Assembly (NCBI RefSeq): GCF_004339745.1 | Contig: NZ_SMGP01000001.1 | Coordinates: 3,596,001-3,660,000, forward strand | Reading direction: 5' to 3' | Origin: Paraburkholderia sp. BL9I2N2 | GTDB taxonomy: Bacteria; Pseudomonadota; Gammaproteobacteria; Burkholderiales; Burkholderiaceae | DNA: 64,000 bases | Made by a program: the position numbers and the translations under genes | Shown: positions 26,976-37,038 of the stretch, piece by piece | Position numbering within the stretch: position 1 is the stretch's first letter | Layout of the letters: every line of letters begins with the position of its first letter | Notes under the pieces: model-generated | Told to the model about the DNA's origin: nothing | Seen by the model: the letters and a program-made list of their open reading frames with translations, nothing else | Databases searched by the model: none

Positions 26976-28142
26976 ATGCCTTTGCCCCTGCTTGCCCTTG
27001 CCGTTGCCGCGTTTGGAATCGGTACCACCGAATTCGTGATCATGGGGCTGCTACCCGATGTCGCGCGCGACCTGTCCGTGTCGATTCCGGCGGCCGGCAT
27101 GCTGGTGTCGGCGTACGCGCTCGGCGTCACCATCGGCGCGCCGATCGTCGCAATCGCGGTCGCCAACATGCCGCGCAAGAAGGCGCTGATGAGCCTGATC
27201 GGCGTGTTCATCGTCGGCAATCTGCTGTGCGCGGTTGCGCCGGGCTACGCGGTGCTGATGGCCGCGCGCATCGTGACCGCGTTCTGCCATGGCGCTTTTT
27301 TTGGCATCGGCTCGGTGGTCGCCGCGGGCCTCGTCGCGCCGAACCGTCGCGCGCAAGCGATCGCGTTGATGTTCACGGGCCTCACGCTCGCCAACGTGCT
27401 AGGCGTGCCGCTCGGCACCGCGCTCGGCCAGGCGGTGGGCTGGCGCGCCACGTTCTGGGCGGTGACGGGCATCGGCGTCGTCGCGGCGGCCGCGCTCGCC
27501 GTGTGCCTGCCCGCGAAGATCGAAATGCAGAAGGCCAGCCTCGTCCACGAATTCAGCGTGCTGAAGAACCCGCAAGTGCTGATGGTGCTCGGCATCAGCG
27601 TGCTCGCGTCGGCGAGCCTCTTTTCCACCTTCACGTACATCACGCCGATTCTCGAGGACGTGACCGGCTTCACACCGCACGCGGTCACACTCGTCTTGCT
27701 GCTGTTCGGCCTCGGCCTGACGGTGGGCAGCACGCTCGGCGGCAAGCTCGCCGATTGGCGGCTGATGCCGTCGCTGGTGGCGTTTCTGCTGGCCATCGTC
27801 GTGATTCTGACCATCTTCGCCGGCACGATGCATTCGGAGATCCCGGCGATGATCACGATCTTCGTGTGGGGCATTCTGGCCTTCGCGATCGTGCCGCCGC
27901 TGCAAATGCTGATCGTCGACCGCGCGAGTCATGCGCCGAATCTGGCTTCGACCTTGAACCAGGGCGCCTTCAACCTCGGCAATGCGACCGGCGCCTGGCT
28001 CGGTGGCATAGCGATCGGCGCGGGCGCACCGCTCACGACGCTGCCCTGGGTCGGCGTGGCGACCTCGATCGGCGCGCTGGTGCTGACACTGTGGTCGGTG
28101 TCGATCGACCGGCGCGCGCAACGCATGGCGATGGCGGGCTAA
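26976..28142 (+). CDS. MFS transporter, DHA1 family (AraJ/YdhP-like)
   Basis: Inner-membrane efflux permease of 388 residues with about twelve hydrophobic segments. It opens with the family stretch FGIGTTEFVIMGLLPDVA, and GVPLGTALGQAVGWRATFWA contains the antiporter motif C, which marks export by proton antiport. Similar to AraJ/YdhP-type sugar or drug exporters. Substrate unknown. It is followed after 73 bp by a second MFS gene on the same strand, which may be cotranscribed. Confidence 0.87.
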   Translation: MPLPLLALAVAAFGIGTTEFVIMGLLPDVARDLSVSIPAAGMLVSAYALGVTIGAPIVAIAVANMPRKKALMSLIGVFIVGNLLCAVAPGYAVLMAARIVTAFCHGAFFGIGSVVAAGLVAPNRRAQAIALMFTGLTLANVLGVPLGTALGQAVGWRATFWAVTGIGVVAAAALAVCLPAKIEMQKASLVHEFSVLKNPQVLMVLGISVLASASLFSTFTYITPILEDVTGFTPHAVTLVLLLFGLGLTVGSTLGGKLADWRLMPSLVAFLLAIVVILTIFAGTMHSEIPAMITIFVWGILAFAIVPPLQMLIVDRASHAPNLASTLNQGAFNLGNATGAWLGGIAIGAGAPLTTLPWVGVATSIGALVLTLWSVSIDRRAQRMAMAG

Positions 28143-28215
28143 CCGCCCTTCTGCTCGCGCGCGTCAAACCCCGCGCAGGTGCGGATGACTCGCGGCCGTA
28201 GTAGCATCTCGGCCG

Positions 28216-29376
28216 ATGAAAGTCATCTTCACCCGCGATTTCCTCGCTTTGATCCTCAGCGTCGCCGTCGTCGGACTCGGCAGCGGCGCAACGCTTCCCC
28301 TCACTGCCCTCGCACTCACGCAAGCCGGTTACGGCACCGACGTGGTCGGCCTGCTGACTGCCGCGCAAGCGGGGGGCGGGCTCGTCATCGTGCCGCTCGC
28401 GGGATGGATCGCGGCGCGTTTCGGTGGCCGCCAGGTGATCGTGAGCGCCGTGCTGGTAGTGGCGTTCGCCACGGCGCTGATGCAACTCACCTCGAACCTG
28501 TGGCTGTGGGCCGTGTTGCGTGTTCTATGCGGCGCGGCGCTGATGCTCCTCTTCACGATCGGCGAAGCGTGGGTCAACCAATTGGCCGACGACGCCACGC
28601 GCGGCCGCGTGATCGCGATTTACGCGACCAACTTCACGCTGTTCCAGATGGCCGGTCCTGTGCTGGTGAGTCAGATCGCCGGCTTCACGCAGTGGCGCTT
28701 CCTGATTTGCGGGGCGATCTTTCTGCTGGCGCTGCCGATGCTCGCCACGATCCGCAAGACGCCGCAAGCGTCCGAGGATGAGCACGCGGCGCACGGCAGT
28801 TGGCGCCATGTTTTGCCGCAGATGCCGGCGCTCGTGATCGGCACCGGTTTCTTCGCGTTGTTCGACACGATCGCGCTCTCGCTGCTGCCGCTCTTCGCCA
28901 TGTCGCACGGCATTACGAGCGAGGTGGCTGTGCTGTTCGCGTCGGCGCTGCTGCTCGGCGATACGACGATGCAATTCCCGATCGGCTGGCTGGCTGACCA
29001 GCTTGGACGCGAACGCGTGCATATCGGTTGCGGTGTGATCGTCGTGGCGCTGCTGCCGTTGCTGCCGTGGGCGATGACTTCGCCGTGGCTCTGTTGGCCT
29101 CTGCTGTATGTGCTCGGCGCGGCGGCAGGCGCGATTTACACGCTGTCGCTGGTTGCCTGCGGCGAGCGCTTTCGCGGCGTCGCGCTGGTGTCGGCGAGTT
29201 CGCTGGTGGGCGCATCCTGGAGCGCGGCGAGTTTCGGCGGCCCGCTGGTGGCTGGCGCGCTGATGAAGGGCGTCGGGAATGACGCGATGGTCGGGGTGCT
29301 GCTTGTTGCGGCGTTGGCGTTTCTGGCGGCGGTCTGGTGGGAGAGACGGCGTGCGCCGGTACGAGTCGTTGGTTGA
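28216..29376 (+). CDS. MFS transporter
   Basis: Second of two codirectional MFS genes; 386 residues and about twelve membrane segments. GWIAARFGGRQVIVSAVLVV is the motif A loop between helices 2 and 3, and the C-terminal half has GWLADQLGRERVHIGCGVIV, its repeat. The group resembles YcaD/YfkF-like permeases of uncertain substrate. A strong terminator follows at 29448-29486. Confidence 0.85.
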   Translation: MKVIFTRDFLALILSVAVVGLGSGATLPLTALALTQAGYGTDVVGLLTAAQAGGGLVIVPLAGWIAARFGGRQVIVSAVLVVAFATALMQLTSNLWLWAVLRVLCGAALMLLFTIGEAWVNQLADDATRGRVIAIYATNFTLFQMAGPVLVSQIAGFTQWRFLICGAIFLLALPMLATIRKTPQASEDEHAAHGSWRHVLPQMPALVIGTGFFALFDTIALSLLPLFAMSHGITSEVAVLFASALLLGDTTMQFPIGWLADQLGRERVHIGCGVIVVALLPLLPWAMTSPWLCWPLLYVLGAAAGAIYTLSLVACGERFRGVALVSASSLVGASWSAASFGGPLVAGALMKGVGNDAMVGVLLVAALAFLAAVWWERRRAPVRVVG

Positions 29377-29447
29377 TCGCCGGACATTGGTTTAAGCGTT
29401 TCGGCGCTTGGGCGCGGCGCCCTGCATGATGATGACCCATGAATAGC

Positions 29448-29486
29448 AAAACGGGGAAGCCACGATAAATGGCGTCCCCGTTTTTC
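29448..29486. terminator. Bidirectional terminator between MFS and fahA
   Basis: A long stem (AAAACGGGGA, then GCCA / TGGC, then TCCCCGTTTTT) is flanked by A-run and T-run and lies between two convergent genes. It can end transcription from both sides. Confidence 0.8.
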
Positions 29487-29525
29487 GTCGTGCACGTTGC
29501 GTGCGGCTCGTCCGCTATTACAGCG

Positions 29526-30836
29526 TTACTTCAACGCCGGCAAAATCTGCCCGACGCATGCGCCGAAACCCACACGATAACCCTCACCCTGACACCAGCC
29601 GGCCAGCGTCAATTCGTCGCCGTCTTCGATGAAACTGCGTGTGCCGCCTTCCTGCAACTCCAGCGGCTTCTTGCCGTTCCACGTCAACTCCAGCAGGCTG
29701 CCGAACGAATCTTCGGTCGGGCCGCTGATCGTGCCCGAGCCCATCAGGTCGCCCACGCGCGTATTGCAGCCCGATACCGTGTGATGGGCGAGTTGCTGCG
29801 CCATCGTCCAGTACATATGCCTGAAGTTGGTTCGCGCAATCGTGCTCGCCTGCTTCGCCTGCTGCGGACGCAGCTTCACTTCCAACGTGATATCGAACGC
29901 ATGCTCGCCGTCGTGCCGCAGGTATGCGAGCGGTTGGGGCTCCTGCGCCGGCTGCGCGACGCGGAACGGTTCGAGCGCGTCGAGCGTCACGATCCACGGC
30001 GAGATCGTCGTCGCGAAGGTCTTCGCGTTGAACGGTCCGAGCGGCACGTATTCCCATTGCTGAATATCGCGTGCGCTCCAGTCGTTCAGCAGCACCATGC
30101 CGAAGATATGCGCTTCGGCATCCGCGCACGCAACCGGCTCACCCAAGGCATTGCCCGCGCCGATCACGAAGCCCGTTTCCAGTTCGATATCCAGCTTGCG
30201 GCACGCGCCGAACACCGGACGCTCCTGATCCGGCAGCTTCAACTGCCCGTTAGGCCGACGCACGGACGTGCCGCTCACCAACACCGACGACGCGCGTCCG
30301 TTATAGCCGATCGGCATCTCCGACCAGTTCGGCAGCAGCGCATTCTTCGGATCGCGGAACATGGAGCCGACATTCGTCGCATGCTCCTTCGACGAATAGA
30401 AATCGGTGTAGCCGGGAATCTGCACCGGCAGATGCAATTGCGCGTCGGCCTGACGGATCAGCGCGCGGCTGCGCAGTTCGGCGTCCTCACGCAGCGTCGC
30501 GTTATCACGCGAGAGCAGCTTGCTTAACTGAATACGCACGCCGCGCCACGCGTCACGGCCGAGCGCGATGAAATCGTTCAACGCGTCGCGCACGAATACA
30601 CTGTCGCCCGCACCCGACGTAGGCAGCGTCAGCAGACCCGCGCTTTCGAGCGCGGCCAGGTCGACGATGCTGTCGCCGATCGCGACGCCCACGCGGCGCG
30701 TCGCATTCAGAGCGTCGCTAAAGACGCCGAACGGCAGATTCTGAATCGAAAAATCGTTGCTCGAATCGTTGGCCGACTCGACCCAGCTTTTGCGCGACGG
30801 ATCGAGCGTCGCCTGAAGATCGCTCGGTGCGTTCAT
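29526..30836 (-). CDS. fahA: Fumarylacetoacetase
   Basis: Hydrolyses fumarylacetoacetate to fumarate and acetoacetate, the last step of tyrosine/phenylalanine breakdown. The 436-residue protein has the N-terminal SH3-like FAH domain and the C-terminal catalytic domain with DFYSSKEHATNVGSMFRD (catalytic His and metal-site Asp) and KLDIELETGFVIGAGN (metal-binding glutamates). VLLNDWSARDIQQWEYVPLG is the conserved NDWSARDIQ signature. Its ATG overlaps the hmgA stop in ATGA, so translation is probably coupled. Third gene of the transporter-hmgA-fahA operon. Confidence 0.96.
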   Translation of the reverse strand: MNAPSDLQATLDPSRKSWVESANDSSNDFSIQNLPFGVFSDALNATRRVGVAIGDSIVDLAALESAGLLTLPTSGAGDSVFVRDALNDFIALGRDAWRGVRIQLSKLLSRDNATLREDAELRSRALIRQADAQLHLPVQIPGYTDFYSSKEHATNVGSMFRDPKNALLPNWSEMPIGYNGRASSVLVSGTSVRRPNGQLKLPDQERPVFGACRKLDIELETGFVIGAGNALGEPVACADAEAHIFGMVLLNDWSARDIQQWEYVPLGPFNAKTFATTISPWIVTLDALEPFRVAQPAQEPQPLAYLRHDGEHAFDITLEVKLRPQQAKQASTIARTNFRHMYWTMAQQLAHHTVSGCNTRVGDLMGSGTISGPTEDSFGSLLELTWNGKKPLELQEGGTRSFIEDGDELTLAGWCQGEGYRVGFGACVGQILPALK

Positions 30837-32179
30837 CGTTGCTCCGGATTGAAGTGTTTCCTGAGACCTTGCCAGCACTCGTAGTAATGCGCCTGCAATT
30901 GCGCGGTTTCGAGCGCGAAGCGCGTGGGCTTGATCAGCGTGCGCGTTTCGAACATGAAGGCCATCGTGTCGGCGACTTTCTTCGGCGTCGACGTATCGCC
31001 GTGCGAGGCTTTCTCGAACGTTTCCGCGTCCGGGCCATGACCCGACATGCAGTTATGCAGACTCGCGCCGCCCGGCACGAAACCCTCGGCCTTGGCGTCA
31101 TACACGCCGTGCACGAGGCCCATGAACTCGCTCGCCACGTTGCGATGGAACCAGGGCGGGCGGAACGTATCTTCGGCGGCGAGCCAGCGCGGCGGGAAGA
31201 TCACGAAGTCGATCGAATCGACGCCCGGCGTGTCGCTTTGCGATTGCAGCACCAGGAAGATCGAAGGGTCCGGATGATCGAAGCTGATCGAGCCGATGGT
31301 GTTGAAGCGGCGCAGATCGTACTTGTACGGCGCGTAGTTGCCGTGCCACGCCACCACGTCGAGCGGCGAATGGCCGATATCCGCGCGCCACAGATTGCCG
31401 TTCATCTTGGCGACGAGTTCGAAGTCGCCTTCACGGTCTTCATAGGCCGCGTGCGGCGTGAGGAAGTCGCGCGGATTGGCGAGGCCGTTCGAGCCGATCG
31501 GACCGAGGTCCGGCAGACGCAGCAACGCCCCGAAGTTCTCGCAGATATAGCCGCGCGCCGTGCCGTCCGGCAGGCTCACCGCGAAGCGCACGCCGCGCGG
31601 AATCACCGCGATCTCGAACGGCTCGACGTCGAGCTTGCCGAGCTCGGTTGCAATGTGCAGGCGCCCTTCCTGCGGCACGATCAGCAGTTCGCCGTCCGCG
31701 GTATAGAAGAAACGGTCCTGCATCGAGCGGTTTGCCGCGTACAGGTGAATCGCACAGCCGCTCATCGATTCGGCCGCGCCGTTGCCCGCCATCGTCACCC
31801 AGCCGTCGATGAAATCGGTCGGCTCGGCCGGCATCGGCAACGCGTCCCAGCGCAACTGGTTGGGCGGCGTCGGCGGCACCTCCGCGAAGTTGGCGACGAG
31901 CCGCTCCGAAGGCAGCGGCGTGAACGGCTTGTGCACCGCCGCCGGATGGATCCGGTACAGCCACGAGCGGCGATTGTGGCCGCGCGGCGCGGTGAACGCC
32001 GTGCCCGACAGTTGTTCGGCGTACAGACCATACGCCGCGCGCTGCGGCGAATTGCGGCCTTCCGGCAAGGCGCCCGGCAAGGCCTCCGTCGCGAATTCGT
32101 TCGCGAAGCCCGACTGATAGCCCGGCTCGATTTCGAGCCGCGAACTGGCAGTGTTCGGCGTGCGTGTTTGGGTGTCCAT
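30833..32179 (-). CDS. hmgA: Homogentisate 1,2-dioxygenase
   Basis: Iron(II) ring-cleavage dioxygenase of 448 residues that turns homogentisate into maleylacetoacetate. Iron ligands are seen in FPPRWLAAEDTFRPPWFHRN (His in WFHRN), the glutamate in SEFMGLVHG, and histidine in the C-terminal ASLHNCMSGHGPD. The N-terminal YQSGFANEFATEALPGALP is typical of the family. ATG at 32179 chosen; an upstream ATG would add 11 residues. A maleylacetoacetate isomerase gene, needed between HmgA and FahA, is not in this operon. Confidence 0.96.
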   Translation of the reverse strand: MDTQTRTPNTASSRLEIEPGYQSGFANEFATEALPGALPEGRNSPQRAAYGLYAEQLSGTAFTAPRGHNRRSWLYRIHPAAVHKPFTPLPSERLVANFAEVPPTPPNQLRWDALPMPAEPTDFIDGWVTMAGNGAAESMSGCAIHLYAANRSMQDRFFYTADGELLIVPQEGRLHIATELGKLDVEPFEIAVIPRGVRFAVSLPDGTARGYICENFGALLRLPDLGPIGSNGLANPRDFLTPHAAYEDREGDFELVAKMNGNLWRADIGHSPLDVVAWHGNYAPYKYDLRRFNTIGSISFDHPDPSIFLVLQSQSDTPGVDSIDFVIFPPRWLAAEDTFRPPWFHRNVASEFMGLVHGVYDAKAEGFVPGGASLHNCMSGHGPDAETFEKASHGDTSTPKKVADTMAFMFETRTLIKPTRFALETAQLQAHYYECWQGLRKHFNPEQR

Positions 32180-32213
32180 GCAAGGTTCTCCGTTGATACT
32201 CGATCTCGTCATC

Positions 32214-33578
32214 TCATGCGGTGCGCGGCTCGGACGGCTGGCCGCGTTGGCGCGTCGCGGCGGCCAGCGCGATTACCAGCAGCGCGGAGCACAGCACCGG
32301 CAGGGCCGCCGCATGAAACAGCGCGGCGTTCGACCAGTTCAGCGCGATCAGTTGACCGCCGATCAGCGGTCCGATCACCGAACCGATCCGGCCAATGCCG
32401 AGGCTCCAGCCGATCCCGGTCGAGCGCAGCGTGGTCGGATAGAAATGACCGGCCAGTGCATTGACCGCCGGTTGTCCGCCGACCACGCAGAAGCCGCCCG
32501 CGAACACCACGAGCAACAGCCATGGCAATGCGTGCGCCACCGTGCCGATCGTGCCGACCGCCAGCGCCGCGCCCGCGAAACACACGAACAGCACGCGCAC
32601 AAAACCAAACCGTTCAATGAACCAGCCTAGCAGCAAGGTGCCGACCACGCCGCCTGTTTGCAGCACCGTGCCGACGATCACGGCCGTGCCCGGCGAATAG
32701 CCGGCGTCGCGCATCACGGTAGGCAGCCAGTTCGACAGAAAGTACAGATCGATCAGGTTCATGAAGCTGATCGCCCACAGAATCAAGGTTACCGGGCCGC
32801 GGCCGGCCCGGAACAATTCGGCGACCGGCGCGCCGCCGTTGCCCTTCTCACGCACAACGAGCCGCGTGTTCGCGTCGATCGGCAGCGCCGGGTCGAACTT
32901 CGCGAGCCAGCGCAACGCGCGCTCGCTGCGGCCCTTGAGAACCAAAAATTGCAGCGACTCCGGCAATGCGGCGAGCATCGCCAGCGCGAGCAGCAGCGGC
33001 ACCGCGCCGCCCACCCAGAATACCGCGCGCCAGCCATAAGCCGGAATCAGCGCGGCGCTGATGAAGCCGCCGAGCGCCGCGCCCAGCGTGAAGCCGCACG
33101 ACACCAGCATCATGCGCTTGACGCGATGCGCGGGGGTCGAGAATTCGCCGACCAGCGCCATCGCGTTCGGCATGATGCAGCCGAGGCCGAGACCGGTGAT
33201 GAAGCGCAGTGCGATCAACGCGGGGATCGTGGTGACGAAGGGCGTGGCCAGCATCGACAGCGCGAAGAAGAAGGTCGAACCGATCAGCACCGGACGGCGG
33301 CCGATGCGGTCAGCCAGCACCGACAGCCCGAGCGCGCCGAGCAGCATGCCGAACAGGCTGGCGCTGAACACCGGACCGAGCGCCGCCTTCGAGACATGCC
33401 ATTCGCCGATCACGCTCGGCGCGACGTAGCCCATCGCTTGCGCGTCGAACCCGTCGATCACGAGGCACAGCCCGCATAGCGCGAGCAGCAGCAACTGGAA
33501 TGCCGGGTGATGCGTTTCGCCGAGCACGCGCTCGACTTCGATCACATTGGCGGCGGCCGCGGCCGGTTTTGCGCTCAT
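32214..33578 (-). CDS. MFS aromatic acid:H+ symporter (AAHS) family transporter
   Basis: Inner-membrane transporter of 454 residues with about twelve membrane segments. VIDGFDAQAMGYVAPSVI (helix 1) is the AAHS signature with the essential DGxD-like acidic pair, and LADRIGRRPVLIGSTFFFAL the motif A loop. AAHS members import aromatic acids such as 4-hydroxybenzoate or hydroxyphenylacetates. It is the first gene of an operon with hmgA 34 bp downstream, which suggests a substrate that enters through homogentisate. GGAGACGAACC precedes the ATG at 33578. Confidence 0.87.
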   Translation of the reverse strand: MSAKPAAAAANVIEVERVLGETHHPAFQLLLLALCGLCLVIDGFDAQAMGYVAPSVIGEWHVSKAALGPVFSASLFGMLLGALGLSVLADRIGRRPVLIGSTFFFALSMLATPFVTTIPALIALRFITGLGLGCIMPNAMALVGEFSTPAHRVKRMMLVSCGFTLGAALGGFISAALIPAYGWRAVFWVGGAVPLLLALAMLAALPESLQFLVLKGRSERALRWLAKFDPALPIDANTRLVVREKGNGGAPVAELFRAGRGPVTLILWAISFMNLIDLYFLSNWLPTVMRDAGYSPGTAVIVGTVLQTGGVVGTLLLGWFIERFGFVRVLFVCFAGAALAVGTIGTVAHALPWLLLVVFAGGFCVVGGQPAVNALAGHFYPTTLRSTGIGWSLGIGRIGSVIGPLIGGQLIALNWSNAALFHAAALPVLCSALLVIALAAATRQRGQPSEPRTA

Positions 33579-33930
33579 TGGTTCGTCTCCTGATGCTGAC
33601 TGAATTATTCGATGGTGGAGGCGCGGCTGAAACGGCCGGACGGCGCCAGTGGGCGGCGCATGCGCCGCGCGCACGGCACAAGTCATCCCGCCATCGCAGT
33701 CGCACTGCAATTTACGTATAGTAAAATGAATTATGATTAGTGAAATTAACGTAAACCCTGAAAAACCATCCAAGAAACCCGGACAGCCAGTCGGCACAAG
33801 CGTTCGACGGATAACGTTATGAGCAATTTGTTCATGTGACGGCGGTGCAGACTGCTACCATCAGTGCATGCGGCAATCGAGTCGCGTTGCTGCGCGCCGA
33901 GCGCCTCACTATCGCCATCCATACGTCTAC
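33579..33930. other. 352-bp divergent region between AAHS operon and EAL gene
   Basis: It carries the promoter of the homogentisate operon (AT-rich part at 33705-33760 with the TTTAC/GTAAA repeats) and, on the other side, the promoter of the EAL-domain gene. An open frame reaching to 33868 in frame with the EAL gene gives non-family residues. Confidence 0.5.
33711..33755 (-). promoter_or_regulatory. TTTAC/GTAAA repeats, probable operator of the homogentisate operon
   Basis: TTTACGTATAGTAAA (33711-33725) is a near-perfect inverted repeat, and a third half-site ACGTAAA (33749-33755) mirrors the first. They lie about 130-175 bp upstream of the AAHS start in the only AT-rich part of the region. 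A dimeric repressor or activator is likely; its identity is unknown. Confidence 0.5.
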
Positions 33931-34764
33931 ATGATTCCGCCGACCATCCCCAACCTCATTGCCCGCGCCGCCGATCATCCGTTTCTCGGCGAGCATCTGG
34001 TAATGGGTCAAGGCCTGCATCACGACGTCGCGCTGGCGCAATTCGACGGGGTCGAACTCGCCAGCGCCTATGAGCCGATCTTCGATATCAGCGTGCATGC
34101 GTTGGCGCAGTCACTGTCTTCGGGGGTCGAGGGGGTGGACCGTTTCGGCGATGAACTCGGCTTTCAGGCCGTCACGCACCGGGTCGAGGCGGCGCCATTC
34201 GACGTGTTCGATCCGTTCGACCGTATCGCCGACGATCAGGAACTGGTCGCGCTCGACCGCATGTCACGCGCGCTGCACGCCATCAATTTCTTCGGCGCGC
34301 AGCGGCATGGGTTGCTCTTTTTGCGCGTGCACGAGCGGCTGCTCAAGAGTGTGAAGTACGACCACGGGCGTCATTTTTCGAGCGTGCTGTTGTCGTTCGG
34401 ATTGAACCCGTCGCGGGTGGTGATCGAGTTGCCGGCCGCGGCGGTAGCGCACAAGACGTTTCTAGGCTATCTGACCAAGAGCTACCAGCACTATGGCTTC
34501 AAGGTGGCGGGCAATCTGTCCAATGCCGGGCAGATTCTGTCGGTGTCGGAGACTGCGCGCCTCGACTTCATCAAGATGGATGCGGGGACCGCTTTGCGCG
34601 ATGCCACGGTTAAACCGCTAGTGGGTTATGCGGGCCGCTTGCGGATTCCGCTGATCTTCAACCGCGTGATGGATGAAACGCAGTTCGAGGCGTTGCAGCA
34701 GTACGACGTGCGCTTCGTGCAAGGCCCGTTGTTCAATGCGCATTATCACGACCGGGCGGTTTGA
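33931..34764 (+). CDS. Degenerate EAL-domain protein
   Basis: Protein of 277 residues related to c-di-GMP phosphodiesterases but lacking their active site. A YxPI element is present (LASAYEPIFDI, about 38-48), yet the EALLR motif that should follow is replaced by GVEGVDR, and the DDFGTG metal loop by AGNLSNAGQI; DFIKMDAG recalls the DxxKID element. Catalysis is therefore unlikely; it may bind c-di-GMP or a partner protein. Start ATG 33931 chosen; an upstream in-frame start would add 21 residues. It sits convergent with an IclR gene. Confidence 0.75.
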   Translation: MIPPTIPNLIARAADHPFLGEHLVMGQGLHHDVALAQFDGVELASAYEPIFDISVHALAQSLSSGVEGVDRFGDELGFQAVTHRVEAAPFDVFDPFDRIADDQELVALDRMSRALHAINFFGAQRHGLLFLRVHERLLKSVKYDHGRHFSSVLLSFGLNPSRVVIELPAAAVAHKTFLGYLTKSYQHYGFKVAGNLSNAGQILSVSETARLDFIKMDAGTALRDATVKPLVGYAGRLRIPLIFNRVMDETQFEALQQYDVRFVQGPLFNAHYHDRAV

Positions 34765-34801
34765 GTAGTTGGATTGACGCGTTGCACACGCGCCACCCGC
34801 T

Positions 34802-35587
34802 TCAAACCGTATCGCCCAAACGCCGCGCAAGCGCTTTCAGCCGCGGCGCGACGTTGTCACGAAACACATCCTCTCCCATCGACGATGCCGGCCCGCTGCA
34901 ACTCAGCACCAGCCAGCGCCCTTCGCGCGGCTCGCGAAACGGCACCGCGACCGCATTGACATCGTCATGCCACGCACGGAACGAATAGCAGCAGCGCTGC
35001 GCGGTAAAGGCGGCGATTTCCTGCTCGGCGTCGGCGACCAGTTCGGCGCCGTCCTTGCCCGCCGCCTTCCTCAATTCCGCCAGTAACGCGGCGCGCACGT
35101 CAAGCGGCTGCACGGCGAGATAGGCGCGGCCCATCGAACTTGTCAGCATCGATAGTTTCGAACCCGACGCCAGCCCAAGCGTCAACGCCGTTTCGCTGCG
35201 GATCGTCTCCAGATAAATCATGTCGAGCCCGTCGCGGCAACCGAGCGAGACCGCCGCGCCCACCTCGCGCGCGAAGGTGCGCATGTGCGGGCGCGCGAGT
35301 TCGAGCGTGTCCGTGCCCGAGAGCAGCGCGAAACCGAGCGACAGCACACCGGCGTCGAGTGCGTATTTACCCAGGGTTTCGTCGAGCCGCAGATAGCCGA
35401 GCACGGTCAGCGTGTAGGCGAGACGGTTGACGGTCGCCTTCGGCAAACCCGTGCGTTCGACGAAATCGCGGTTGCCGAGCATCGTTTCGCCCGGCTTGAA
35501 CGCGCGCAGCAAATCCAGTCCGCGTGCGAGGGCGACCACGAATTTGCGCTCGTCGAGCGGTTCGGAGGGAGTAGATGTCGGCGTCAT
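34802..35587 (-). CDS. IclR family transcriptional regulator
   Basis: Regulator of 261 residues with an N-terminal winged helix-turn-helix (about 12-72; FVERTGLPKATVNRLAYTL) and an IclR ligand domain (about 90-258; FAREVGAAVSLGCRDGLDM and SMGRAYLAV). It is divergent from gcdH with 104 bp between and an IclR-like palindrome in that gap, so it most likely controls gcdH and itself. The ligand is probably an intermediate of glutarate or lysine breakdown, by inference. Confidence 0.88.
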   Translation of the reverse strand: MTPTSTPSEPLDERKFVVALARGLDLLRAFKPGETMLGNRDFVERTGLPKATVNRLAYTLTVLGYLRLDETLGKYALDAGVLSLGFALLSGTDTLELARPHMRTFAREVGAAVSLGCRDGLDMIYLETIRSETALTLGLASGSKLSMLTSSMGRAYLAVQPLDVRAALLAELRKAAGKDGAELVADAEQEIAAFTAQRCCYSFRAWHDDVNAVAVPFREPREGRWLVLSCSGPASSMGEDVFRDNVAPRLKALARRLGDTV

Positions 35588-35622
35588 GGGATGATACACT
35601 CGGACGTGGTTTGCAAAACATT

Positions 35623-35639
35623 GTTTCGCATAGCGGAAC
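35623..35639. promoter_or_regulatory. IclR-type operator between iclR and gcdH
   Basis: GTTTCGCATAGCGGAAC is a 7-3-7 palindrome with one mismatch. This shape is typical of IclR family operators, and the site lies 36 bp above the IclR start and 53 bp above gcdH. Strong candidate for autoregulation plus control of gcdH. Confidence 0.7.
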
Positions 35640-35691
35640 TTAAGTCAAGCGCAAACACGTTTCCGTCAAGCAAGGAATCAGGAGATAAGCC

Positions 35692-36882
<1,191 letters not shown>

Positions 36883-36951
36883 AGGTTTTCTGAAGCGCGG
36901 ATTACAACCATTTGCGATATAGCGATTGTGTCGGAGCCCGCGCGGCTCGAT

Positions 36952-36985
36952 AAAAAAAGTCGGTTCAATGTGAACCGGCTTTTTT
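36952..36985. terminator. Bidirectional terminator between gcdH and peroxiredoxin gene
   Basis: A 10-bp stem (AGTCGGTTCA / TGAACCGGCT, one G-T pair) with a 3-base loop is flanked by a run of A on the left and TTTTTT on the right. It fits both convergent transcripts. Confidence 0.88.
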
Positions 36986-37038
36986 CGTTCGACGCAGCGC
37001 GCCGTCGCTAACGGCCCGCTTCGTGGCGCATCAGCCGC

